DNA of 64,000 bases from Sthenelais limicola (lineage: Eukaryota; Annelida; Polychaeta; Phyllodocida; Sigalionidae), in NCBI GenBank assembly GCA_942159475.1, contig OW804097.1, positions 117,402,789 to 117,466,788 of the forward strand. The letters are read 5' to 3'. The translations under genes and the position numbers were made by a program. Positions within the stretch are counted from its first letter, which is position 1; every line of letters begins with the position of its first letter. The notes beneath the pieces were generated by a model, which was not told where the DNA came from, made no database searches, and worked only from the letters and a program-made list of their open reading frames with translations. Shown here piece after piece: positions 40,945 through 52,056 of the stretch.

Positions 40945-41521
40945 AAAATGAGTCACAAGTCACAAATTGATATTTATTTCCCACGGTGGTATATTCACAA
41001 GAAACCTTGCACACAATGTTTTCATTATTAACCACTTATGAAACCGAGTTCGGAGTGGGCGGGAAATGTAGAACTCGTTTTCCGGCAGAGTGATATAACA
41101 CGAAGCCGATTGCCCACGTAGAACCATAAATTTATTAGTATATGTGCCCTCTTCTTCCTTAGGCGTTTTCATTGTTCATTTGTCTACCCTCATGACATAT
41201 TTTTGTTTATCTTTGAATAAAAACTTTAGAAGTATAAACCAATTTATGATTTTTGTATTAACGTTATTCTGTGGAACGCCTCACATTGTATCTTTCATAT
41301 ACACAACAATTTTGTTTCGCTTCTTGTGGAGAATTTTGTCGCCTGCATAATTCTCACTAAGGTAGCCCACTGATTCAACAAGGTTTGATATTCGACAACA
41401 AAATATATAAATTTCCTTAGCAGATGTGTTAATGTTTGCCATCGTTGGAATCTGCTTGATCTCATCTTTTCAATTATGACGATATCTGAGAATCAATTTT
41501 TTGCGACACTATGGCACATTA
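40945..41521. mobile_element. Family C remnant, decayed
   Basis: AAAATGAGTCACAAGTCACA at the left, and GATCTCATCTTTTCAATTAT then TTTTTTGCGACACTATG at the right, match the family ends. The middle is unrelated or lost. Confidence 0.45.
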
Positions 41522-41898
41522 CATGAGGTACAAATTTCATGAATTGGTCCGACAAAACACGAGCAAAATAGAATGTTTCCAATTCAATCTCATCATGATA
41601 TGATGTAATTTCCCCTGAATTCACAAAATGTATAGAGTAATATCTATACTGGAAACAACAAAGTGGTCGATCGCCATTGGATATTTAAAGATGGAAAAGG
41701 GTGCAAACAAGGGTGCAAACACTGTACGGGTCCTTTTGTAAATATGGCCTCATCCAAAATCATGTTGTATGTTGCGTGAAAAATGTATTTTGTTTACTTC
41801 TTTTATAATTAGATTATCTAATGCAAATGAAGCATACATATTTAGATTTAAAAACTATTCTACGGCCTCGGACCCTTTTCGGCTGCCTCCAAAATTGT

Positions 41899-41934
41899 GT
41901 GTATGTGTGTGTGTGTGTGTGGGGGGGGGTGTCC
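41899..41934. repeat. (GT)n followed by a G10 run
   Basis: GTGTATGTGTGTGTGTGTGT followed by ten G. Confidence 0.95.
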
Positions 41935-42589
41935 CCCGTCCCCCTGTTTAAAATTATTTATTCCGTTTTCAATAATATATTCATCAATAGTCCTTCTACA
42001 ACACTTCTGAAAAGAACCTTCAATTTGTCATTGCTTAGCATACAAAAGTAGTTATTGTGCTGGTTGTGTAAGTAGAGAGGCGGGGTGCTATAGGTATTCT
42101 AATAGAGGAGTCGCGTATTCATGATCTATAATTAAGTAATTTGATTTAAATGCATTGATTGATAGGCCCTTACTACCGACTGAATTACTTTATGAATGCT
42201 TGTGACTAATTTGATGTGGTCCTTGCCAGATTTAATCAACATTAGTTGTGTAATCTAATGTTTCTGTAAAAGAAATAGCTGGGGTAATGTGACTTTAAGT
42301 TTAATTGCGCTAAAGACGTCAACAACTCCTGAGAAAAATATTTTATTTCATGCTATCTTTGTACAGTCTCCCTCCCTGCTGAAATATAATATTTCAACCA
42401 ACCAACACTCAAATTTATAAATGTTATACAGCACCAAATTCTAGCCTGAATAGTTTTAGACTTACAAATTCAGTCTGAAATACGGTACTAAAAATAGATT
42501 AACTGTATTATGGAAATGCCCTATTAATATTTGAGGGGCAATGCATTCCAATATCTTTGCTGCCACCTGCTTACAATTTCTGAAACCAG

Positions 42590-42890
42590 GCCACATGACG
42601 TCACATGGCGTTGGCTGCTATGCAACTTCGCGGGGGGTCCCGATGCCACCTGGTAGTATTACGGTTTGCTCCTCCGCGCAGAAAAAAGTAGATCTGATAT
42701 CAGTCGTTCGAGATTAATTCGCGCGCGAGCGTGTGAAGGTTTATACCGTGTGCGAACTCATCTCGACAGTGATAAGACACCATTCCACTCATCGGGATAA
42801 ATTCATTCTATTTTTGCAAAGTTCGACTAGATTTCGCGGATGGTTAGGCAGGTGCGCGCTGGGTCGAACCATTCCGTGACAAGTTCCAAA
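42590..42890 (+). promoter_or_regulatory. CpG-rich promoter and 5' leader of the forkhead gene
   Basis: CpG density rises sharply compared with the surroundings (CTTCGCGGGG, TCCGCGCAG, TTCGCGCGCGAGCGTG). It leads directly into the start codon at 42891, which has a good context (A at -3, G at +4). No TATA box is evident. Confidence 0.55.
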
Positions 42891-43250
42891 ATGGCGCAGG
42901 GCGACCTGGACCGATCGCTTACTGCAATGGATTGGCTCCCTCGATTAAGCGTCGGGGGAGCTATAACGGGAGGGGCAGGGAAAAATGGAACAAATGGAGG
43001 TCCAATGTCTGGACTAACTAGTGGACATACTGCCATGAGAAAAGCCCCAAATTCCCCTCTCGACACAAGCGCTACACTCGACTCAAACGATTCGGTCCAA
43101 GCCAAGGATGGCAAGCCACCGTACAGTTACGCGAACCTCATAACTTTTGCCATTAATAGTTCATCAAAAAAGAAAATGACATTATCAGAGATTTACCAAT
43201 GGATATGTGAAAACTTTCCATACTACAGGGATGCTGGGAATGGTTGGAAG
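42891..43250 (+). CDS. FoxJ2/3: Forkhead gene exon 1
   Basis: 120 codons ending [10 protein letters not shown]. Donor AAG|GTGAGT, phase 0. The intron splits the forkhead domain just before the recognition helix. Confidence 0.94.
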
Positions 43251-46200
43251 GTGAGTGACATTAGTTTTAAAGCAGTTACAATTGGTACTGAAAACCACTG
43301 AACAGCTGTCAAATTTACAGTTTGGGGAGTGAGTCCACGACTGAAATGTGCACCAGTTCTGAGCTTCACAGAGACTTCGAAACACATTCATTTCAAGGCA
43401 CTGGTGACCGTGTATTACAGACCCCTCAAGTTACACTTACTCCCCCACTTTCCCCAATACTCCCTATTTGCTTACAGGAACGATGAAAGATATATTACAC
43501 AATATTTCCCCACGTGTTGGGTCGTGTTTTGGTGCGCTGCAGTCAGTCCCCAGTCATTTATTTACTGGATCGCTCTTCGACTCTTGATCGCACGATGAAT
43601 GTAAACAGTCGCAGTTGAGTTATCAGTCAGTGGTGGTGGAGTAGGCCACTGTGAACGAGCTCACCATGCGAGACTCGGGGGAGAGACGTGTTCGGACAGC
43701 TCTTATCAAGCTTACATACAACACAACTCAGTTACACACCTCTGTGCTTGTTTTATATACTGCATTGGCCATGCTTTAAACATTGCTTTGACCAAATCCC
43801 TTGTTTACAGCGACGCAAATATAATCACTATAGTAAAGTGTCTATACCAGAGTGTATAATTTAGTATAATAGTAGTATTAACAGTCTATCCATGATGTTA
43901 ATGTATATCCATTATTAAAATGCTATGTCACCAATGTAGTAATACTCTAGTATGAATTGACAACCGTACGCCGTGTTAGTTCTAAGTCAACTGCCTTTAT
44001 TCCCACTCTCCAGTGGTTAGTCAGTGTGGCCGCCACAAGTGGCAGCACCTGCTAGGATATCTAGACATCTCCCTCCTTCCACAATAATACATAGAAATAC
44101 AAGCAACAAGAGAGAGAGCATAGATAGAAGGTTGTTAGTGATACAATAGGAGTAGAACACAATGTAGTTAGAATAGAGAATGAGCTGTTATAGTGTCTCT
44201 ATATTTGTTCAATTAGTCGAGTGACCGGTTTCCCTGTCCTCGCTGATCTACGCGGTTCTGGTGTTTGCGGTACACCAGGTGGCACTGCTACCTGCTCAGT
44301 GCTGTCTGTTACTGTGTCTCTTATCTGATTCTGAGGTATATCTTCTATTGTCTCTTTTATTGTCTCAGTCTCTACTGTTCTTCTCTCTTCTGGACCCTGG
44401 TCTGTTTCCTCAAAGTCTCTTGTTTCATTATACTGGTTCACCCCTTTACCCACTGGTTGTTTAGGGACACTCTTTAGATGTCGCCTATTCCTTCTTAGGA
44501 CACTACCACTTTCTGTTAGCACTGTATATGATCTAGGGCTTAACTGTGTGATTACCTTGCCCGTCTGATCCCATTTATCACCTCTTACGAACACGGTGTC
44601 CTCAGGTTCGAGAGGTTTCAAAACCTTAGCATTTAAATCATATTTCTCACTTTTGTTGTTTTGACCCACACTTTCTTGTTTATACTTTGTTGCACGGACA
44701 CTTGGCAGGGGTCCATTTAGTTTCCGTCCGTGAAGTGCCTCTCCTGGCGATACCCCTGATTCCATGGGTGCTGACCTATAGGCTAGGAGAGCCATGTAGG
44801 GATCCTGGCCTGTCTCCTTCGCCTTGGATAGCAGGTTTTTCACTATCCCTACCGCCCTCTCCGCCTTCCCATTCGATTGGGGGTATCTGGGGCTTGACGT
44901 CCTGTGGTTGAAGGCCCATGTCTCCGAAAACTGTCTGAAAGATTGAGAAGAGAATTGTGGTCCGTTATCTGTGATAACTAGTTGCGGTACACCATATTTA
45001 GCAAATATACTTTTCGTGTGCATTATGACTTGTTCTGAAGTAGTGGATGTTAATCTTACTATCTCCGGATATGAAGAGTGATAGTCCACAATCATTAAGT
45101 ATTCATTCTTCTCCCAATAAAATAGATCCATTCCTATTTTCTCCCAGGGCCCCCAGTCCTCCTTATCTTCTACCATAGGCTCCTTCTGCTGGGCAGGAAG
45201 ATATTTCAAGCAAATCCCACACATCTTTGATTGATATTCTATGTCGTGATTCATCCTGGGCCAGTACATGGACTGGCGGGCCCATCTCCTCTGTTTCTCT
45301 ATACCTAAATGGCCCTCGTGAAGCTTCTCTAACATTTCTCTCCTCATCGAGCATGGTATTACAATTCTTTGTCCCCTTAATATTACACCACTTATTATGC
45401 AGAGCTCATCTTTTATTGAGGCATATGCTGGGCAGACCCCGTTTTTCCACCCGTCCATTATCGCCTCTTTGACTGCACACAACAGCTCATCTTTTGCTGT
45501 TTCCTCAGCTATACGTGTGAGCATTGTTTTTGAGGCTGGGAGACTTTCATATATTAGATTCACTTGTGCCCGGACCTCTCTCTCCTGCAAGCCTCCTTCC
45601 TGCTGCACTACTCTCACCGCATACGTTGCTCTTGACAACGTGTCTGATATGTACAGTGTTTTGCCTGGCACCCACTGCATCTTTACATTATATCGCTGTA
45701 ACCTCAGCATCATCCGCTGAATGCGGGGCGTCATCTCATTGAGTGATTTGTTAGCTAGAGGAACTAACGGTTTGTGATCAGTTTCTAATTGCACATCCCT
45801 CATGCCATAAATATAATTATGAAATCGCTCACAAGCATATATCAGACCCAACATCTCTTTTTCTATCTGGGCATATCGAGATTCACACTCAGTTAAGGAG
45901 CGCGCTGCATAGGCTACAGGCTTCCATGCATTTTGATGATACTGCAGGAGGACTGCCCCTAATCCTCTCATCGAAGCATCACTGCTTACCTTTGTTGGCC
46001 TTCTTATGTCAAAATATGATAGCACCGGTCCCGAGCTAAGCACTTGTTTTATGTGCTGCCATTCCTCCTCATGGATTTTATCCCATTGCCACTCAGTCTG
46101 TTTCTGCATCAGGGACCGAATGTTTGCACAAGATGTTGATAGATTAGGTATATACCTGCCAACAAAATTCACGCACCCCATTATCCTCTGCACCTCTTCT

Positions 46201-49200
46201 TTGTTTTTCGGACTTTCCATGTTGACTATAGCCTCTACTTTCTCCTTGTCTGGTGAGATTCCTGTTTCCGAGAGTTCCTCCCCTAGAAACTTTATCTTAT
46301 TCACCCCAATCTCGCATTTGGTCCAGTTCATTAGCAGTTTATTTTGCGCAATCCTCTCTTTTACCTTTGCCAGTCTAGCATCATGCTCCTCCTGATCTCT
46401 TCCCCACACTAGAATGTCATCTACATAGACTCTCACGCCCGGGATGTTCTCAAACATCTGGTCCATTGAGCGATGAAAAACCTCCGGGGCGGAGCACAAC
46501 CCATATGGCAATCTATTATATGCGTACCTCCCAAATGGTGTGCCAAATGTCGTTAAGTTTTTACTAGATTCTTCCAGCTTGATTTGCCAAAACGCATGCG
46601 AGGCGTCTAACTTACTGAACACCCTCGCATCTCTAATTTCTGAAAACATCTCGTCTCGTGTCGGTAACTGGAAGTGCTCCCTGGCTATTGATCTATTCAA
46701 CTCCTTGGGATCTAGACAGATCCTGAGATCCCCGTTGGGTTTGTTTACCACTACCATCGCGTTAACCCAGTCGGTGGGCTCCTCCACCTTCTGAATCACC
46801 CCTAGGCTTTCCATGCGCTCGAGTTCCAGCTTTAATTTATCTCTAATTGCCACTGGTATTCTCCTAGCTGGGATTATAACAGATTCTGCCCCTGGTTTTA
46901 GTTTTATCTTATGTACGTAGGGTATTGAGGACAGCTCACTGATCTCTGGTAGTATGCATTGTTTTACTTCAGTCAGGAGTTTATCGTTTAGATGCTTATT
47001 TATCATGTCTATCTTGCTTGTACCTACCCCATTTTCCTCCTGCGTGTAGTGTCTTGTGATTAGTCCCAATCTTTCACAGGTGTCACCTCCAAGCAGTGAT
47101 ATGCCCTCACTGACTATGAAGCGAATGGGGTAGTGTTTTCCATTGACCGTCGCTTGCCTGATGATGTAGCCTTTCACCGGTATGTTGTGCCCGTTGTAGT
47201 CGGTGAGCTTTACCGCTACAGGTCTGAGTGCTGGTTTTTGAGTTAATCCCTGGTAATCCTCATAGTTCATTAAATCCGCTCCAGCTCCAGTGTCAAGTTT
47301 GCATATCACCATATCCTCTCCCAGTTTGACATTTGAGGCCCATTTGTGAGTCTTGCTGATCCTAATTGTCATGACCTCCTTCGCCTCTGTATTCACCGTC
47401 CCTATAAATATAGCATCAACATTTTCCTCCAGTTGAGTGAATGCTGTTTCCTCCTGTTTTATCTCATCTACCCTTCCCCAGCACTTAGTTTCGAGATGTC
47501 CTTTTCTCTTGCATCTGTCACACCTATGATGCCATGCGGGGCAGTTCCTAATCTCGTGCCTGTTCCCACATTTCTTGCAGTCGATAACACGTGCTGAAGA
47601 CCGGGTGTCACCCCCTGAGGGTCCTCCAGCGGCTCCTCCTTGGTCCCGGCGAGTAGGTGGCGTCTGCTGCTGCCTCGGGCCACGTGTTTTTCCCACGTAG
47701 TTGACAGTCTCCTGTATGCCCGGCTCCATCACTAGCAACTCCGCTCTTGTCTGTGCTGCTCGTCTACAAGTTTGTACCGCTCTTTCCAGGGTTAGGTCGT
47801 CTTTCTTGATTAGTTTCTCTTTCAGCCCTCTGTCTGTCATCCCTACCACCATCCTTTCCAGAATAAAGTCTTCCTCATTCTCTCCCCACTCACATGTGGC
47901 TGCCTTAATGCGTAAGTCAGTCACGTAGGCGTCTATGGTTTCTCCTTCCAGTTGCACACGTGTGTTGAACTGATATCTCTCAAAAAACCTGTTTCTTTTT
48001 GGTGTGCAGTATTGATCAAACTTTGTCATTACCGTATCAAAGTCAGTTTTATCCTCTGCTGGGATTCCAGGTACTCGTACTACTACTGGATCCCTCTGAG
48101 CTGGGATCTCTGGAACGGCAAGTGCCCATGTTCTCGTCTTGTATATCCTCTTTGCCTCGCGGCCCGCAACATGGAGGAAGAGCGAGGTCTTCTTGTTCGG
48201 TAGATCCACGCTCACCGCGTCTGCATACCAGAGGAAATCCTCCTTATAGATTTCCCAATTCTCCGCAACATTCCCTGTGGAGAATGACATTTGCTCTGGT
48301 GGCTTTACTCCGTCCATTTTGCGATCGTTTTTACTTCTGGTACCATGTAGTAATACTCTAGTATGAATTGACAACCGTACGCCGTGTTAGTTCTAAGTCA
48401 ACTGCCTTTATTCCCACTCTCCAGTGGTTAGTCAGTGTGGCCGCCACAAGTGGCAGCACCTGCTAGGATATCTAGACAACCAATATGTAGTGAATTATAT
48501 AGGGATGCTTTTTAATGTTGGAGTATTTTATTGGATGATTGAGCATGATCAATTTGACAACCCACCCTGTTAGTCATTTATGCCAAGTAGGGCATCATAC
48601 TGTAAGGCTTGTTGTAGTGTAGTGGGTGGGTGTGTCCCATTTTGTGTCCCACTCCTTGGCAGCAGGGATGTGGAGGGCACACTTATACCGTAGATAATTT
48701 CATGCCCCAGTTTTGATGCTGTCCCCTTTATTTTTCTAGAAAGAAAGTCGGAGTTTATACCCAGTTATGACAAGTTATGTTACCCTGTAGGTCTAAGCCC
48801 CACCCCCTCCCTCTCCCTCTCCCCCTCTTCCTAATACTTGCTATCATCTATGATACAACCTTTGTTCGTAGTCTGTTATAGTATTATTAGTAAGCGACGA
48901 TACTTGTTACTTACACTGTTATAAAAGTCCAGGCAGTGGCTGAAAACCCTATAAAGCAAGGAGCCACACTTTATATCGTCTGATATTTGATTATAAGAGA
49001 TCAGTCAATAAAAAAGTCAAATCAATCAATCAAGTGAACTTAGTTAACATTCAATCATTTTGATTTCAGAGTACAAGATTGATATAAACAATTCACACAA
49101 TTATAAGGGGTGATACGATACCCTGTAACACTGGCATGTTTCCAAACTTGTGTCTACTAGTATTTTACACATTTTTGACTACTACAGTTTTGCTTATAAA

Positions 49201-49311
49201 TATACTATAACTCAATGACTCTTCTTTGTTTTGCAGAATTCAATACGGCATAATTTATCACTCAATAAATGCTTCCTCAAAGTTCCCAGATCAAAAGATG
49301 ACCCAGGAAAG
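42891..49311 (+). CDS. FoxJ2/3: Forkhead transcription factor, FoxJ2/FoxJ3 type, first two coding exons (3' part outside window)
   Basis: Join: 42891-43250, 49237-49311, continuing beyond the window. The 145 residues seen start [20 protein letters not shown], close to the SSLTSMDWLPQL start of vertebrate FOXJ3. [20 protein letters not shown] begins the forkhead DNA-binding domain (about residue 73 on), and [20 protein letters not shown], the recognition helix and beginning of wing 1, is in exon 2. [14 protein letters not shown] and RSKDDPGK are diagnostic for FoxJ2/J3 rather than FoxJ1. It binds DNA in the nucleus. An in-frame ATG at 42840 would add 17 residues, but its context is weaker and the family starts at the second. 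The next expected block, GSYWAI, was not found, so the following intron exceeds 14.6 kb or the gene is truncated. Confidence 0.93.
43935..44067 (-). repeat. 3' LTR of the retrotransposon
   Basis: 133 bp, starts TGTAGTAATACTC and ends ATCTAGACA on the + strand. In element orientation it contains the polyadenylation signal AATAAA (43996-44001). Confidence 0.96.
44068..44080 (-). other. Polypurine tract
   Basis: In element orientation GGAAGGAGGGAGA, directly against the 3' LTR; it primes plus-strand DNA synthesis in such elements. Confidence 0.85.
44199..48317 (-). CDS. Gag-Pol polyprotein of the LTR retrotransposon
   Basis: 1372 residues from ATG at 48317. The open frame extends upstream into the LTR, but only with non-ATG codons. 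Domains in order: gag-like region (about 1-240) with [14 protein letters not shown]; two CCHC-type zinc knuckles (247-279, [13 protein letters not shown] and [14 protein letters not shown]); aspartic protease (LDTGAGADL, 341-349); reverse transcriptase ([20 protein letters not shown] at 631-634); RNase H ([10 protein letters not shown]780); integrase with a zinc-binding HHCC (H1000, H1003, C1033, C1036) and catalytic D1064, D1117 and E1153. Gag and Pol share one frame, so no frameshift is needed. It resembles the retrotransposon proteins often annotated as K02A2.6-like in animals. No stop or frameshift is seen. Confidence 0.96.
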   Translation of the reverse strand: MDGVKPPEQMSFSTGNVAENWEIYKEDFLWYADAVSVDLPNKKTSLFLHVAGREAKRIYKTRTWALAVPEIPAQRDPVVVRVPGIPAEDKTDFDTVMTKFDQYCTPKRNRFFERYQFNTRVQLEGETIDAYVTDLRIKAATCEWGENEEDFILERMVVGMTDRGLKEKLIKKDDLTLERAVQTCRRAAQTRAELLVMEPGIQETVNYVGKTRGPRQQQTPPTRRDQGGAAGGPSGGDTRSSARVIDCKKCGNRHEIRNCPAWHHRCDRCKRKGHLETKCWGRVDEIKQEETAFTQLEENVDAIFIGTVNTEAKEVMTIRISKTHKWASNVKLGEDMVICKLDTGAGADLMNYEDYQGLTQKPALRPVAVKLTDYNGHNIPVKGYIIRQATVNGKHYPIRFIVSEGISLLGGDTCERLGLITRHYTQEENGVGTSKIDMINKHLNDKLLTEVKQCILPEISELSSIPYVHKIKLKPGAESVIIPARRIPVAIRDKLKLELERMESLGVIQKVEEPTDWVNAMVVVNKPNGDLRICLDPKELNRSIAREHFQLPTRDEMFSEIRDARVFSKLDASHAFWQIKLEESSKNLTTFGTPFGRYAYNRLPYGLCSAPEVFHRSMDQMFENIPGVRVYVDDILVWGRDQEEHDARLAKVKERIAQNKLLMNWTKCEIGVNKIKFLGEELSETGISPDKEKVEAIVNMESPKNKEEVQRIMGCVNFVGRYIPNLSTSCANIRSLMQKQTEWQWDKIHEEEWQHIKQVLSSGPVLSYFDIRRPTKVSSDASMRGLGAVLLQYHQNAWKPVAYAARSLTECESRYAQIEKEMLGLIYACERFHNYIYGMRDVQLETDHKPLVPLANKSLNEMTPRIQRMMLRLQRYNVKMQWVPGKTLYISDTLSRATYAVRVVQQEGGLQEREVRAQVNLIYESLPASKTMLTRIAEETAKDELLCAVKEAIMDGWKNGVCPAYASIKDELCIISGVILRGQRIVIPCSMRREMLEKLHEGHLGIEKQRRWARQSMYWPRMNHDIEYQSKMCGICLKYLPAQQKEPMVEDKEDWGPWEKIGMDLFYWEKNEYLMIVDYHSSYPEIVRLTSTTSEQVIMHTKSIFAKYGVPQLVITDNGPQFSSQSFRQFSETWAFNHRTSSPRYPQSNGKAERAVGIVKNLLSKAKETGQDPYMALLAYRSAPMESGVSPGEALHGRKLNGPLPSVRATKYKQESVGQNNKSEKYDLNAKVLKPLEPEDTVFVRGDKWDQTGKVITQLSPRSYTVLTESGSVLRRNRRHLKSVPKQPVGKGVNQYNETRDFEETDQGPEERRTVETETIKETIEDIPQNQIRDTVTDSTEQVAVPPGVPQTPEPRRSARTGKPVTRLIEQI
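48326..48345 (-). other. tRNA primer-binding site
   Basis: In element orientation TGGTACCAGAAG begins directly after the 5' LTR, with no spacer. TGG pairs with the CCA end of a tRNA. The rest is close to, but not identical with, the usual initiator-Met site, so the priming tRNA is not certain. Confidence 0.75.
48346..48478 (-). repeat. 5' LTR of the retrotransposon
   Basis: 133 bp, base for base the same as the 3' LTR. Confidence 0.96.
49237..49311 (+). CDS. FoxJ2/3: Forkhead gene exon 2
   Basis: 25 codons, [20 protein letters not shown] then DDPGK. Acceptor TTTTGCAG, donor AAG|GTGAGT, phase 0 to 0. Confidence 0.95.
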
Positions 49312-49561
49312 GTGAGTGTACTGTTTATAAATCATTCATCCGACTATTTCTTATTACAATATATATTATGTAGTGTACAGAGTCCAGAGACCGACGCCCA
49401 GGTCAAGAGTGAGATATGAGTTTGAGTATGACATCGGCATTTCTCATAGACCGACTGTCTACGGTCATTCAAGTGACTACTTTGCCACTGATGTTGTTAG
49501 TCTATGCACACTCCTGTCGCTCTTTTCCCTGTGTTACAGTGAGTGCTTGGCCTGTCCCAAC

Positions 49562-49765
49562 CAGTCTAAGCCCAAAGATGGGAGAGTCCCTTCAAACGAA
49601 GGGAAAGCCTCTTGCTTCAAACCGCAAAGTGACATTATAATTACATTAAGACCACACAATGTCATTATATTCCCATTAAAACGCCGAGTCTTAGGCGAGG
49701 AGACCGATAAGCAAATTAGGCTGACATACCATTCTTATCTGATCTGAGGGTTTGGACCTAGAGTG
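49562..49765. mobile_element. Family F MITE
   Basis: Ends CAGTCTAAGCCCAAAG and GGTTTGGACCTAGAGTG, flanked by CAAC at 49558-49561 and 49766-49769; 204 bp. Confidence 0.9.
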
Positions 49766-49949
49766 CAACTACATTACAATTAATATGATATCCTGGATAG
49801 TATCGGACTATCCAGTATAATAGAACTACAAATAAAATGCCTAATATTTTCCGAATTGTATTCAAGCATGGAGGAATAGTACTAGTTTATGATTCAAGTT
49901 AATTGTGGCTACCCACGACTGTACAATTATAGATAGTTGAGGGAGAATA

Positions 49950-50176
49950 ATAGGGGATTTGTATAGCCGCCATTTTAAACCTTTATTCGCATGGAATTAT
50001 GGCCCCATCTTTCCTATCATGCATTTGGTTTTCATAGATCATTTATACAAGCTATGACATTGAAGAAAACATTCTTGAAATTTTCGATAAAAATCTTGCC
50101 AAATGTCAGATTTGAACTGAATCCATCCCAGGATGCACCGCTGTAGACATGCGCAGTGAGATATGCAACTCCCCTA
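49950..50176. mobile_element. Family M element, copy 2
   Basis: Ends ATAGGGGATTTGTATAGCCG and GCAACTCCCCTAT; opposite orientation to the copy at 11761. Confidence 0.65.
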
Positions 50177-50374
50177 TCATATACTATTAATATTCCTAGC
50201 GGTGTTTTACATTTATATGTGTAATTATAGTTCCTATTGTATTTCATTGCTTACGGTCATTTAAATTCAGTGCTAAAAGTGACGAGCCCATGGCCATGCA
50301 TGGACGACTTTATTGACGAAATAAAAAAATCCATTCATGTATGTTGAATAATTTGGATCCTTGTGTATACATAT

Positions 50375-50609
50375 GCGTCAGATTATCAGAAAATGTGCAA
50401 TTGGCAGCTGTACACATTCAGTAAATTCTACTAAATTTGGCTGGAAAATGATGAATACCGGGTATATCTGAGTATATTTGGTATCACATTGATTTAAACT
50501 ATCTGTTTTGTTATGTTAAACTGCATTTTGAAGCTCATTTCTGTCTTAAATGGGGGATATTTGAGAGGATTGGTGAAGGCGAATTGTTCATTTTCTGAAA
50601 ATCTGACCC
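50375..50609. mobile_element. Family A MITE
   Basis: 235 bp with ATAT on both sides; two changes in the left terminal repeat (GCGTCAGATTATCAG). Confidence 0.88.
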
Positions 50610-51332
50610 ATATGCGAGTTGTCAACCTAATTTGTCTGACTCCCTGGTCTAACATCATGGCTTTAGAAAGTCTAATTACAGAATCGTCAGTCCTAGAGCC
50701 ATCCATGACTTAATTACTTTTACACTCGACTCTTTGAAACTCCTTCCACCACCTTCAGACGTTCTTATCTTTTGGTGTGCTTGATTTCCTTGTGAATGAA
50801 TCAATCTTGGATTAAATTTCTGTCCGTGGCCAATACTTGGCGGGCAAGTCTAGGGAGTGAGAAGTACTGGCGATCGATGTCTGTTGACTGAATGACCCCG
50901 TGCTGGTCTCGTTCTTAGGTTCCGTACCTGGGGGTGTAAAGTTATATGCCCCCAACCTCTCTAAGTCTAATTATCCTTTCCCTCATTCCCTTAAATGTAA
51001 AACTCCATAATATGTGCCCATTTTCCCCAGCAACCAACCCTTTTAAGTTGCTGTCTCCCGTCTTTCCATATATTCGTCTCACTCTGTCTCTTCCATCGTT
51101 CCGTTTGGGATACAACTGACTCCGAGGAATGTTCGCTCATCAGTTATCCAGATTTATATTTTGATTCTTTGCCAACTATAGCTTATAGGAACCTTCCCCT
51201 TTCTGTTCTTGGGTTAGTACGGTACTTTAATGCAATTGTGTTTTTTTCCCCAAGATGTGAGGTATTCTTTTGAGTTATGACATCTACTCTGACCATCTTC
51301 TGTAAGTGTTGTTTTGGTATTCATCCAATATC

Positions 51333-51490
51333 CAGCCTAGGCTCACAGCCTCTCAGATCAGGCAAGAATGGTGTGCCAGTGATCGGACGCCTACTGCGCT
51401 GATAGGATTCTAATGGCATTTTGCGGTGAGGAGCGAGAGGATTTCCCTCAGTTTGGAGGGACTCTTAATCAGCTCTGAGCCTTTTAATCT
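51333..51490. mobile_element. Family F MITE, decayed
   Basis: CAGCCTAGGCTCACAGCCTC at the left and TTTGGAGGGACTCTTAATCA at the right follow the family in outline; the interior is shortened. Confidence 0.55.
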
Positions 51491-51820
51491 GTCGTACAAG
51501 TCAATCATTTAGAATTTAATATTTTGATTTCAGTAAGCCAACCTTAACTCCCAAGTCAATGCTGTCTGCAATTGATAAATGAATAATTCATGGTCATTCA
51601 AATAAATGTCATTTCTTTCTCACCGCTGTGATGGATGATAGGTAATCGAGACAAAAATCATTAAGCAAATTTTTCATTTCCCTGTTCTCCTTTTCTCCAT
51701 TGGTGTTTTTGAATTTGAAAAAAGTTCGCCGGTCGCCTGGGATTGTTGGCTTAATTGTGAAATTTGAACCGATTCTGACTTGCTCGAGATTCCAATGTTG
51801 CACAGATGACTCCTCTATTT

Positions 51821-52056
51821 GGTTCAGATTTTCAGAAAATGTACAATTGGCAGCTGTACACATTTAGTAAATTCTGCTAAATTAGGCTGCAATTTGGTCA
51901 ATACTAGGTAAATTCGAGTATATTTGGCATTGCATTGATTCTAGCAATCTGTTTGGTTAGGTTGAACTGTGTTTTGATCTTTATTTTTGTCTGAAATGTG
52001 GGTTATTTGATAAGATTGGGTGAAGGTGAATTGTACATTTTCTGAAAATCTGACCC
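51821..52056. mobile_element. Family A MITE
   Basis: Intact apart from one change at the left end (GGTTCAG); flanked by ATTT at 51817-51820 and 52057-52060. Confidence 0.9.

Larger units (their letters stand above)
37903..42589. other. Region between COPS7 and the forkhead gene, no coding exon recognised
   Basis: Should contain the COPS7 promoter. One candidate untranslated exon ends at a strong - strand donor (TTTC|GTAAGTAT, exon side at 38829). Just beyond it lie CCGGAA and GGAAGT, ETS-type core motifs common in housekeeping promoters (38869-38886). A 27-bp tandem duplication (CAGTCTCAGTACTCAGCCAC...) is at about 38,628-38,670. The rest is AT-rich with simple repeats and a decayed family C remnant. 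Confidence 0.45.
43930..48483 (-). mobile_element. Complete Ty3/gypsy-type LTR retrotransposon with 5-bp target duplication
   Basis: The element proper is 43935-48478, 4544 bp, read on the - strand, and is bounded by ACCAA (43930-43934 and 48479-48483). The two 133-bp LTRs are identical over their full length and begin TG and end CA. A primer-binding site, a polypurine tract and one unbroken gag-pol frame are all present. It lies antisense in the first intron of the forkhead gene. Identical LTRs, a perfect target duplication and an intact frame indicate a very recent insertion. The integrase-last order and the aspartic protease place it in the Ty3/gypsy group; the exact clade is uncertain. 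Confidence 0.96.

Noticed and set aside
42840..42890. Upstream in-frame ATG of the forkhead gene
   Set aside because: Weaker start context and no match to the family before [10 protein letters not shown]; kept only as an alternative.
48318..48374. Extension of the gag-pol frame into the LTR
   Set aside because: The extension has no ATG and covers the primer-binding site; the first ATG after that site is at 48317.
50830..50900. SYW-like codons near 50,860 as the missing forkhead exon 3
   Set aside because: AAGTACTGGCGATCG reads KYWRS, not GSYWAI, has no suitable acceptor in front and no family match after it.
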